Below, piece by piece: positions 57,096-64,000 of a DNA stretch of 64,000 nt; the stretch's first letter is position 1; every line of letters begins with the position of its first letter. Source of the stretch: Bacillus sp. EB01 (GTDB lineage: Bacteria > Bacillota > Bacilli > Bacillales > Cytobacillaceae). The position numbers and the translations under genes were made by a program. Location: contig NZ_HG964497.1 of the NCBI RefSeq assembly GCF_000613125.1, forward strand, positions 2,775,189-2,839,188, read 5' to 3'. The notes under the pieces were generated by a model, which was not told where the DNA came from, ran no database searches, and saw only the letters and a list, made by a program, of their open reading frames with translations.

Positions 57096-58379
57096 TTACT
57101 TGATTTGGGTTTCAGCTTGAGCCTGGGCATCTTCTAGTGCTTTATCAATGTCTTTGCCCTTCACATAGTTCTGCAATTCAACTGCAAGGATATCTTCAAT
57201 TGCATATGTGTGTAGGCCGTAGTTTACTTGCGGGATTTGCTCTGTCCAAGCAGCAAAGTCGGAAACGAGTGCCTGGCCGCCGAAGAATTCGTCAGTAGCT
57301 TTGTACTGTTCTCCTTCTGAAGCTGGCTTGTAAGTGCCGATTGCACCGATTTCTTTATTCAATGTCTGGTAAAAGTCAGAACTTGAACCAAAGGTTTCTT
57401 TAAGGAATTCTGCAGCTTTTTCTTTACCATCAATGTTGAGGACATACCAGGAGCTGCCGCCCAGGTTGGATGCATTTACCGAATCAGGCTGGTTTTGGCG
57501 CGGCATCGCAACAACTGTCCATTTGCCTGCCTGTGATGCTTCAGCTTTAATGGATGGTGTGAACCAGTTTCCTGTTGGAACTGTCGCAACAGCACCACTG
57601 TTAGGAGCGCCTACGAATTGGCTCCAGTCAGATACTGGCTTAATCAAGTCTGCATCAAGGATTGCCTTATACGTTTCGAACGCTTCTTTCAACGCAGGAT
57701 TGCCGGCAAGGTCAGGAGTCTTGCCATCTTCCTTCAGATACCAGGAGCCGCTAGTCTGAATCATCATTCGAATCAGGCCAAGGTCTTTAGGATCCTGTGT
57801 CAGCATATGCTTTCCAGTCGTTTCTTTAATCTTTTTGCCTATTTCAATGTATTTGTTCCAATCGATATCTTTAATATCGTCAACTGTATAACCCGCTTCT
57901 TTCAGGTAGTCTGTCCGGAAGTAAAGGCCTGCTACACCTGTGTCGAAAGGAACGCCGTAGTTTTTGCCATCCACACTTGTTGGAGGGATTTTATAATCCG
58001 CAAAATCGTCTGCTTTAATCACATCTGTCAGTTCGTAGAACATGTCAGGATATGCCTGCAGGAAGCTTTGTGCGCGGTAATCTTCAATCAGGACAATGTT
58101 TGGAAGTCCCTTTGTTGTACCTGAGCTCAGGCTTGTGTTCAATTTTTGGATAATGTCAGCTTGAGCATTTTCAACAATTTTCACGTTGAGCTCGGAGTCA
58201 ACCGACTTATATTCTTCTTTTGCCAATTCAAGGGCTTTAATATTGAAGTTTGGATCCCATGCCCAAATTGTAATATCTTTCGTATCCTTACTGCCGGAAG
58301 ACTCTTTTGAACCTGTTCCGGAAGAACATGCTGAAAGCACAAGGATACTTACAAGGAACAATGCAAGCATCTTTTTCAT
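57096..58379 (-). CDS. Extracellular sugar-binding lipoprotein, lacZ importer
   Basis: A 427-residue family 1 binding protein with lipobox VLSAC (Cys18) and the opening DITIWAWDPNFNIKALELA. It has the YGVPFDTGVAGLYFRTDYLKEAG segment typical of CUT1 binding proteins that work with YesM/YesN-type control. It starts behind GGGGGG. A perfect-looking cre lies about 30-42 bases upstream. It is the first gene of the lacZ importer cluster, next to the two-component genes. Confidence 0.92.
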   Translation of the reverse strand: MKKMLALFLVSILVLSACSSGTGSKESSGSKDTKDITIWAWDPNFNIKALELAKEEYKSVDSELNVKIVENAQADIIQKLNTSLSSGTTKGLPNIVLIEDYRAQSFLQAYPDMFYELTDVIKADDFADYKIPPTSVDGKNYGVPFDTGVAGLYFRTDYLKEAGYTVDDIKDIDWNKYIEIGKKIKETTGKHMLTQDPKDLGLIRMMIQTSGSWYLKEDGKTPDLAGNPALKEAFETYKAILDADLIKPVSDWSQFVGAPNSGAVATVPTGNWFTPSIKAEASQAGKWTVVAMPRQNQPDSVNASNLGGSSWYVLNIDGKEKAAEFLKETFGSSSDFYQTLNKEIGAIGTYKPASEGEQYKATDEFFGGQALVSDFAAWTEQIPQVNYGLHTYAIEDILAVELQNYVKGKDIDKALEDAQAQAETQIK

Positions 58380-58407
58380 AAAATTTCCCCCCAGTAAATT
58401 TGTATTT

Positions 58408-58421
58408 TGTAAGCGCTAACA
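58408..58421 (-). promoter_or_regulatory. cre site upstream of the lacZ importer
   Basis: TGTAAGCGCTAACA fits the CcpA consensus TGWAARCGYTWNCW at all 14 positions. It lies 29-42 bases upstream of the binding-protein start, a position that blocks transcription. Strong glucose repression is expected. Confidence 0.82.
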
Positions 58422-58502
58422 CCTTACACCTTTATGTTAGCATTCCGAATGCGCACGACGTTAGAACGATATTTTTATGAATTTGTACTATTTTTTGAAG
58501 GT

Positions 58503-58516
58503 TGTATCCGCTTACA
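58503..58516 (-). promoter_or_regulatory. Second cre-like site upstream of the lacZ importer
   Basis: TGTATCCGCTTACA matches 12 of 14 consensus positions and is itself nearly symmetric. It lies about 95 bases upstream of the first site. Confidence 0.5.
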
Positions 58517-58574
58517 CGTCTGACCTACGATTATTTTTGGGTTTTTGGACTTTTTTTAGATTAGGTAAAATAAT

Positions 58575-58612
58575 AATGTGATTTCCGCTCCAAGTGCCTC
58601 AATCAATTCTTT
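58575..58612. repeat. Fragment of the dispersed repeat seen at 26.8 kb
   Basis: GTGATTTCCGCTCCAAGTGC corresponds to the start of the element at 26765 (GTTGATTTCCGCTCCAGGCGC); the rest is missing. It looks like a decayed copy. Confidence 0.45.
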
Positions 58613-58650
58613 TTAATAGAACATATCCTATAACCCATCCTGTAAAAATA

Positions 58651-58701
58651 CCGAAAGCCAGCCTGCCGGTACCAATAAAGCACTCGGAAGACTGGCTTTC
58701 T
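58651..58701 (-). terminator. Terminator after the sensor kinase gene
   Basis: GAAAGCCAG pairs perfectly with CTGGCTTTC over a loop of about 30 bases; the minus strand then reads GGTATTTTTAC. It lies 13 bases after the kinase gene. Confidence 0.7.
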
Positions 58702-58713
58702 GTTTACCAATAT

Positions 58714-60504
58714 TTAACCTGTGGCGGATCTGGCATCCTCATCACTTTCGGCAGGCATGGTAATCCTGATTTTCGTTCCTTCCCCAAGCTTGCTAGTGAT
58801 CGAAACTCCATAGTTTTCGCCGTAAATCAGCTGAATCCGTTCATGGACGTTTTTAACACCGATCCCTGAGAAAAGCTGCTGTTTCCTTTTGGTAGCGGGA
58901 AGATTTCCGCCGGGTGCAACCTCCATACCATCACCATTGTCGACCACTTCGCAAATTAAGGTCCCCTCTTCCTTCCAGCCCATCACATGAATATTTCCCC
59001 CAGGCTTATGATTGAATCCATGGAAAAACGAATTCTCGATAAATGGCTGCAGGACCAGCTTTGGAATTTTACAGGAAGCAGCATCCGGGCTGACAAAATA
59101 ATTTACTTTGATTCGGTCGCCATACCGTTTCTGGTTGATTAGTACATAGTGTTTAAGGTTCTCAATTTCCTGGGAAACCGTAATCGTCTCGCTGACAGTG
59201 CCAAGCGTATTTTGCAGAAGCGAGATGAAGGCATTCATTGTCTTTTCGGTTTCCTCGACATCCCCCTGCCTGACCATAAATTTAATCGAGGTCAGCGTAT
59301 TGTACAGAAAATGAGGATTAATTTGCTGCTGAAGCGCGGCCAGTTCAGCAGTCCGCCGCTGCTTCTGTGCATCAATGAGCTGATCGACATACTCATGCAA
59401 TTCCTCGAACATCGCATTGAATGCCTTTGCGAGCTTCCTCGTCTCCTGTGTGCCGCTTACCTCAATCGATTTATGGAATTCATGCTTTGGCGCATTCGAA
59501 ATCTGATCAACAAGCTTTGTCAGGGAATTTGTCATTTCCTTTGTTCCCAAAATAACCACAATGAGGGCAATGAGGAAGATCGCCCCACTTATCAGGATGA
59601 TCGCCTTTTTATCAATAACATTATCGACTGCAGTCTTTTTATCGAGAATATTGAACAAATACATATCAAATGAAGGCAGATACTCCATCAGGACAATCTG
59701 CTCCTTGCCCATGAATTTCTCGACAAGGTAACCCTTTTCCGACTGGCCAAGATTTTTAACAAAGGAAGGAAAGGCTGGCTCTGTTTTGCCGATCATGTCA
59801 GAATGATTGCTTGAGATGATCTTCCCGGCTCTGTCAACGATAAATATGTTGCTGCCTTTAGTCGTGTAAGGCGCATACATATCACGGAACTCCTGCTCAT
59901 TCAAGCCAAAATACATTGCCCCGTATATTTCTCCATTGATTCGGTCCATCAAAGCGAGTGATGCAACGACATAATTATCCACGGTACCGTCTTCGCCCGT
60001 TCTCTTATCGGCATGATAGATAAGCCGCCGCGGATGCTTTAAAGTTTTATCCGTAATGTGACTGTCGAAAAGTTCTTTATCAGTGACCGGCCAATACGTC
60101 CTTTCTGTTGTATGGCCAATGCCGTTCCTTCCCATAACGAAAATGCTCACATCAAAATTATCGAGATTGCCTCGGACCCTTTTAAGCTGCTGGGACATAT
60201 TGAAGTATGTGCTCATCTTCTCATAATTTGTCTGCTCTCCTGTCAGGCCTTCCTTGATGGTCCCACTTAGCAGCAAATTTTGTGAAGCATTGACAATATC
60301 ACTGTTAAAACCCTCGAAACTCTCCCTCATCTGGGCAATCACTCTCGAATTGGTAATGCTGAATTTTTCTATAAAAAAGTCCTCGGACATTTTAATGGTT
60401 GTCCATGTAATCGCACTTGAAACGGTTACAATCATTACAAACGTGAATAGAAAAAGCTTGGTGAACATCCCCTGTTTCTCGAACCATTCCGGAATGAATT
60501 TCAT
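58714..60504 (-). CDS. Sensor histidine kinase, YesM type
   Basis: A 596-residue membrane kinase: TM1 about 14-37, a large extracellular double-Cache-like sensor domain (about 38-297), TM2 about 299-320, HAMP about 321-375. The His_kinase domain has the phosphoacceptor His398 in QQQINPHFLYNTL, and the ATPase domain has VVDNGDGM. Such kinases sense sugars or sugar-binding proteins and activate neighbouring importer genes through a YesN partner. It starts 13 bases after the response regulator gene. Confidence 0.92.
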   Translation of the reverse strand: MKFIPEWFEKQGMFTKLFLFTFVMIVTVSSAITWTTIKMSEDFFIEKFSITNSRVIAQMRESFEGFNSDIVNASQNLLLSGTIKEGLTGEQTNYEKMSTYFNMSQQLKRVRGNLDNFDVSIFVMGRNGIGHTTERTYWPVTDKELFDSHITDKTLKHPRRLIYHADKRTGEDGTVDNYVVASLALMDRINGEIYGAMYFGLNEQEFRDMYAPYTTKGSNIFIVDRAGKIISSNHSDMIGKTEPAFPSFVKNLGQSEKGYLVEKFMGKEQIVLMEYLPSFDMYLFNILDKKTAVDNVIDKKAIILISGAIFLIALIVVILGTKEMTNSLTKLVDQISNAPKHEFHKSIEVSGTQETRKLAKAFNAMFEELHEYVDQLIDAQKQRRTAELAALQQQINPHFLYNTLTSIKFMVRQGDVEETEKTMNAFISLLQNTLGTVSETITVSQEIENLKHYVLINQKRYGDRIKVNYFVSPDAASCKIPKLVLQPFIENSFFHGFNHKPGGNIHVMGWKEEGTLICEVVDNGDGMEVAPGGNLPATKRKQQLFSGIGVKNVHERIQLIYGENYGVSITSKLGEGTKIRITMPAESDEDARSATG

Positions 60505-60517
60505 GTTGGATCATCCC

Positions 60518-62110
60518 TCACCTGACAAGGTATTTCCGCTTATATTGGCTCGGTGAAACACCTTTTAGTTTTTTGAATACCTTGCAAAAATAGCTATGGT
60601 CGGAATACCCCACTCTTGCGCTGATTTCTGATATCGGCTCGCTGCCAGCAGTCAGCAGCTTGGCCGCTTCTTCAATCCGGATTTTGTTCAAGTATTCAGT
60701 GAAACTTTCATCGTTATTTGCTGAAAAATAGCTTGATAAATAGGAAGGATTGAAATGGAAGTGAGCCGCCACATCTGTGAGCGTCAATGGCTCCTGATAA
60801 TGCTCGACGATATACTGGCGAATGCTTTTCATATTCAGCGATGAAGAGGCATGCGGAGTCAACTCGATACTTGCGCTGACTACTTCCAGAAATCGGTTAA
60901 GCAGGCCGAGAACTTCCCCAGCTGTCTGAGCCTGGTCAATCAATCTTAAATACTGATATTTAGCCTGATCGAGCCCCTTTATGTCAAAGCCCATATTTCC
61001 GAGGATGATTGCCATATTAAATATCGTATTGCTGAAAAAAGACTTGAATTCGAAGATATCCATCGTAAAACATTCGGTTAATGCAACTGCATGTTGTTTA
61101 AGAGACATAAACGCGGCATCAAAATTTCGCTGCCGTAATTCTGCTGTGAAAACGTCCACACTGAATTCGGGCGGCTGCGGTGCTTCTTTTTCGAAAATCG
61201 CCGGTGTCAAAATGCCTGCATCGGAAAAATAAAAATGGAAGTTAAGCAGCCTGTCTAATTCATCACGCTGGATACCGCCAAGGTTTGCAAGGTTGGTAAA
61301 ATAACTTCCCACCACAGCGTAAAGACTGCGCTTCTCACCTTGAGGTTCACCAGCGGTACTCGATGGGTCTCCGATCTCTAACTTTATTGACATGACAGCT
61401 GCTTCAACAGAGTGCAAAATTGTATTCCAGTCAAAATCAGTATGAATTAAAAAGTTCACTGCATCCTTGCCTTCAGGAAAACGGAAAACTATACAATTGC
61501 CAAGCGCAGTTTTCAACGATGCCTCTAGCTCCTGAACGAACAGGGCATGGTTACTCCTATCACCAGCTTTGAACCCGGCAAGACAATAACCCTTAAACGG
61601 AAAAAAGAAAGAAACTGCTGGATCATCAAGATCCACCTTGTATCCAGAAAAGATTTTATTGATGACTTCTCCAATTGAAGTCTTCCCATCATCAGGACGC
61701 TCTTTCATTTTACCGGACGACTGAATCCTGTCAGCGGTCTTCTCCAGTACCCCAATAAGGACAGGCCCATCCAGCTTTGGTTTTAATATATAATCAACCG
61801 CCCCATGCTGGAAGGCGGCGCGGACATAATCAAAGTCGCCAAAACTGCTAAGGATGATCACTTCAATTTCCGGATGATGCTGCTTGACGATTTTTGTCAG
61901 CTCCTCACCATCCATAATCGGCATAACAATATCAGTAAGGATGATTTGCGGCCTGGCCGTCTCCAGCAAATCGAGCGCTTCACGGCCATTAGCCGCTTCT
62001 GCAACAATTTCAAATCCTTCTTGCTCCCAATCTATATAATGCTTGATTCCCTCTCGAATCAGCATCTCATCATCGACAATCATGACTCGGTAAAGTCCAT
62101 CTTTCCCCAT
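60518..62110 (-). CDS. Response regulator with AraC-type DNA-binding domain, YesN type
   Basis: A 530-residue activator: receiver domain (about 7-125) with acidic pocket VDDE and phosphoacceptor Asp60 in ILTDIVMP, a long central linker domain (about 150-410), and two helix-turn-helices at the C-terminus (LTDVAAHFHFNPSYLSSYF; ARVGYSDHSYFCKVFKKLKG). ATG 62110 has GGGGGA upstream; a longer frame was rejected because the receiver starts at the chosen site. It is cotranscribed with the kinase and probably activates the lacZ importer genes next door. Confidence 0.92.
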   Translation of the reverse strand: MGKDGLYRVMIVDDEMLIREGIKHYIDWEQEGFEIVAEAANGREALDLLETARPQIILTDIVMPIMDGEELTKIVKQHHPEIEVIILSSFGDFDYVRAAFQHGAVDYILKPKLDGPVLIGVLEKTADRIQSSGKMKERPDDGKTSIGEVINKIFSGYKVDLDDPAVSFFFPFKGYCLAGFKAGDRSNHALFVQELEASLKTALGNCIVFRFPEGKDAVNFLIHTDFDWNTILHSVEAAVMSIKLEIGDPSSTAGEPQGEKRSLYAVVGSYFTNLANLGGIQRDELDRLLNFHFYFSDAGILTPAIFEKEAPQPPEFSVDVFTAELRQRNFDAAFMSLKQHAVALTECFTMDIFEFKSFFSNTIFNMAIILGNMGFDIKGLDQAKYQYLRLIDQAQTAGEVLGLLNRFLEVVSASIELTPHASSSLNMKSIRQYIVEHYQEPLTLTDVAAHFHFNPSYLSSYFSANNDESFTEYLNKIRIEEAAKLLTAGSEPISEISARVGYSDHSYFCKVFKKLKGVSPSQYKRKYLVR

Positions 62111-62202
62111 AAAAATCCCCCTTCCGGTATCGATAGACATACTATTATTGTAAACTAGTGCGCCATCATTCTCTATTAGCAATTATCGCAACAACTGCCA
62201 GA

Positions 62203-62216
62203 TTATGAAAACGCTT
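62203..62216. promoter_or_regulatory. Weak cre-like site upstream of the two-component genes
   Basis: TGAAAACGCTTCAC shares the first 12 of 14 cre positions (TGAAAACGCTTC) and lies about 95 bases upstream of the response regulator start. It is a weaker match than the site at 58408. Confidence 0.35.
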
Positions 62217-62330
62217 CACTATAATTGGAATGTTTTTCTTGAAAATATTTCAGTATAAGTTTGTTGACATACATGTAATACACTAGTAAAGTAAATGTCA
62301 GGCAATTTAGAAAAGCAAATAATCTTACCT

Positions 62331-62430
62331 TCTTATCCAGAGAGGTTGAGGGACTGGCCCTATGATACCTCGGCAGCGGACAAACAAGTCTGTGCTAATT
62401 CCAGCAAGCGTAACAGCTTGAAAGATAAGA
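62331..62430 (+). promoter_or_regulatory. SAM-I (S-box) riboswitch, first of two, for the second met importer
   Basis: The plus strand has TCTTATC pairing with GATAAGA (P1), then AGAGAGGTTGAGGGACTGGC, CCTATGATACCTCGGCAGC, CTGTGCTAATTCCAGC and a P4 hairpin. This is a complete S-box aptamer. Its 3' strand AAGAAGAGG can pair with CCTCTTCT of the next terminator as the antiterminator. Confidence 0.93.
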
Positions 62431-62451
62431 AGAGGCGAATTTAGTATTTAC

Positions 62452-62486
62452 AGTCCTCTTCTATCTGAAGGGGACTTTTATTTTTT
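62452..62486 (+). terminator. Attenuator of the first SAM riboswitch
   Basis: AGTCC-CTTC pairs with GAAG-GGACT around a short loop (one mismatch), followed by TTTATTTTTT. It is the OFF hairpin of the first switch. Confidence 0.85.
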
Positions 62487-62508
62487 CGAAAAATTAAATA
62501 TGCGATTT

Positions 62509-62608
62509 TCTTATCCAGAGAGGTTGAGGGACTGGCCCTATGACACCTCGGCAGCGGACAAATAAGTCTGTGCTAATTCCAGCAAGCGTAACAGCTTGGA
62601 AGATAAGA
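62509..62608 (+). promoter_or_regulatory. SAM-I (S-box) riboswitch, second of two, for the second met importer
   Basis: It is the same length as the first aptamer, with only three base differences over 100 positions. P1 (TCTTATC/GATAAGA) is again perfect. The pair arose by recent duplication or is kept alike by gene conversion. Confidence 0.93.
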
Positions 62609-62639
62609 AGAGACGCTGCTTGCCTTTAAGCTTGCTTGC

Positions 62640-62668
62640 CCTCTTCTGTTTTCCAGAAGAGGTTTTTT
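62640..62668 (+). terminator. Attenuator of the second SAM riboswitch
   Basis: CCTCTTCTG pairs perfectly with CAGAAGAGG around five bases, followed by TTTTTTAT. AGAAGAG at the end of the aptamer can instead pair with CTCTTCT to form the antiterminator. Confidence 0.9.
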
Positions 62669-62710
62669 ATTTGAATCAGTAAAATTCGAGTCGGTTATAG
62701 GAGGACTACA

Positions 62711-63742
62711 ATGATTGAATTTCAACAGGTTAAAAAAGTGTATGGCAGCGGTCCGAACGAAGTCACCGCGCTGAACGGCATCGACTTGAAGGTTGATAAA
62801 GGTGAAATTTTCGGTGTGATCGGCTTCAGCGGGGCCGGGAAGAGCTCCCTGATCCGCTGCGTGAATCTTCTGGAGCGGCCGTCATCCGGTCATGTAATTG
62901 TCGATGGCCAGGACCTGACAACTCTTTCGGCGAAAGAGGTCCGTGAAGTCAAAAGAAATATCGGGATGGTCTTCCAGCATTTCAATCTATTAAATTCAAA
63001 AACTGTCTTTGCAAATGTAGCGATGCCACTTATTCTGGCTAAGCAGCCGAAGGAACAAATCAAAAAGCGTGTCCATGAGCTCCTTGAATTTGTCGGGCTC
63101 GCTGACAAGGCTGACAGCTATCCAGATCAGCTTTCCGGCGGCCAAAAGCAGCGGATTGGCATTGCAAGGGCGCTGGCGACCCAGCCGAAAATTCTGTTAT
63201 GTGATGAGGCAACCTCTGCCCTCGATCCGCAAACAACCAGCTCAATCCTTCAGCTTTTAAAAAAAATCAACAAGGAATACAACATCACGATTCTGATTAT
63301 TACCCACGAGATGGGAGTCATCAGGGAAATTTGCGACAAGGTCGCTGTAATCGAAGGAGGAAAGATCATCGAGGAAGGTTCAGTGTTTGACGTCTTCTCC
63401 GCACCGAAAACACAGACCGCACGCAATTTTGTCTCATCCGTGATGAATGACAAACTGCCTGAATCCGTCACCAGCCTCATCGAAGATCATGCTGGCCTCC
63501 AGAAAATTTACCGTATCAATTTCGTCGGTAATTCGGCCGGGCAGCCCCTGCTCTCCCAGCTTGCTAAAAAGTTCGACATCGATGTTAATGTGCTATTCGG
63601 GAATATCACCGAGCTCCAGGGCACACCGTTCGGAAATCTGATAGTCGAGTTCCAGGGAAATGACAAGGAAATTCTAAAGGCACTGCAATTTATTCATCAA
63701 CAGAATGTCAGCATTAAGGAAGTGAAAGCACATGCTAGTTAA
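62711..63742 (+). CDS. metN: Second methionine ABC transporter ATPase MetN
   Basis: A 343-residue MetN paralogue: Walker A (GFSGAGKSS), signature (LSGGQKQR), Walker B (ILLCDEATSALD), H-loop (IITHEMGV) and a C-terminal NIL domain (about 265-343). It starts behind AGGAGG and follows the tandem S-box leader. It differs from the MetN at 9302 throughout, so it is an older duplicate or a second system, perhaps with a different preferred substrate such as methionine sulfoxide or D-methionine (inference). Confidence 0.93.
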   Translation: MIEFQQVKKVYGSGPNEVTALNGIDLKVDKGEIFGVIGFSGAGKSSLIRCVNLLERPSSGHVIVDGQDLTTLSAKEVREVKRNIGMVFQHFNLLNSKTVFANVAMPLILAKQPKEQIKKRVHELLEFVGLADKADSYPDQLSGGQKQRIGIARALATQPKILLCDEATSALDPQTTSSILQLLKKINKEYNITILIITHEMGVIREICDKVAVIEGGKIIEEGSVFDVFSAPKTQTARNFVSSVMNDKLPESVTSLIEDHAGLQKIYRINFVGNSAGQPLLSQLAKKFDIDVNVLFGNITELQGTPFGNLIVEFQGNDKEILKALQFIHQQNVSIKEVKAHAS

Positions 63743-64000
63743 CTCCGAACAAATTATTGAAGCATTGATTGAAACCATACAAATGGTAAGCTTTTCGCTA
63801 TTATTTTCAGTTCTTCTTGGGCTGCCGCTCGGTATCCTGCTCGTTGTGACACGAAAAGGCCATTTACTTGAAAACGTGCCGTTTTTTAATATCCTTAGCG
63901 GCATTATTAATGTGTTTAGGTCAGTTCCGTTCATTATTCTTTTAGTCGCGATCATTCCGATTACAAGGCTAATCGTCGGCACATCAATCGGTACTGCTGC
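63732..64000 (+). CDS. metP: Second methionine ABC transporter permease MetP, N-terminal part
   Basis: The ATG overlaps the end of metN by 11 bases, and the frame stays open to the right edge (89 codons). The product begins MLVNSEQIIEALIETIQMV, followed by transmembrane segments and the MetI-typical NVFRSVPFIILLVAIIP. The rest of the gene, and presumably metQ, lies beyond the window. Confidence 0.9.
   Translation, partial: MLVNSEQIIEALIETIQMVSFSLLFSVLLGLPLGILLVVTRKGHLLENVPFFNILSGIINVFRSVPFIILLVAIIPITRLIVGTSIGTA

Overview
The window is a 64 kb piece of a Bacillaceae chromosome (Bacillus sensu lato; a Mesobacillus, Cytobacillus or Neobacillus type organism would fit, but the genus cannot be fixed from the sequence alone). 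The evidence is gene order and protein similarity: sufCDSUB, yurZ, metNPQ, yusD, yusE, yusF, yusG, gcvH and yusI appear in almost the order known from Bacillus subtilis. Ribosome binding sites are strong AGGAGG-type sites, GTG and TTG starts are frequent, and SAM (S-box) leaders, CcpA cre-like sites and a ComK homologue are present. Most genes lie on the minus strand. There are no rRNA or tRNA genes, insertion sequences or phage genes.

Layout. 0-16 kb is housekeeping: a DUF72 gene cut by the left edge, the SUF iron-sulfur assembly operon, an AhpD-like protein, a methionine ABC importer behind two tandem SAM riboswitches, small conserved yus genes, an MFS transporter, gcvH and an ArsC/Spx-like protein. 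16-22 kb is mixed: VanZ-like, HAD phosphatase, AEC transporter, ADP-ribosylglycohydrolase and ankyrin proteins. 22-28 kb is a ROK regulator with a GH2 glycosidase and an importer. 28-32 kb holds a polysaccharide deacetylase, a small unrecognised gene behind a cyclic-di-GMP riboswitch, and comK. 32-37.5 kb is galR-galKET. 37.7-47.5 kb is a galactonate operon (importer, GH2 enzyme, KDG kinase, aldolase, galactonate dehydratase) with an ArsR-type regulator. 49-62 kb holds a GH36 alpha-galactosidase, LacZ, a third importer and a YesM/YesN-type two-component pair. 62.3-64 kb begins a second methionine importer, again behind two tandem SAM riboswitches.

The region from 22 to 62 kb reads as a galactoside island. 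Three oligosaccharide importers, each lacking its own ATPase, bring in substrates. GH2 and GH36 enzymes cut them inside the cell. Free galactose goes through the Leloir enzymes GalK, GalT and GalE, and galactonate goes through DgoD, KdgK and DgoA (De Ley-Doudoroff route). Each module has its own type of regulator: ROK, LacI, ArsR-type and two-component.

The most unusual structure is in the gaps. Four intergenic arrays share a strict period of about 52 bp and contain inverted arms whose sequence differs between loci. Two of them (14.2 kb and 56.6 kb) are clearly one family in opposite orientation. A separate array has an exact 21-bp period. Other points of interest are the cyclic-di-GMP-I riboswitch in front of a 54-codon gene, and a matched pair of TTATTAC-N10-GTAATAW sites that ties the ArsR-type regulator to the galactonate operon.
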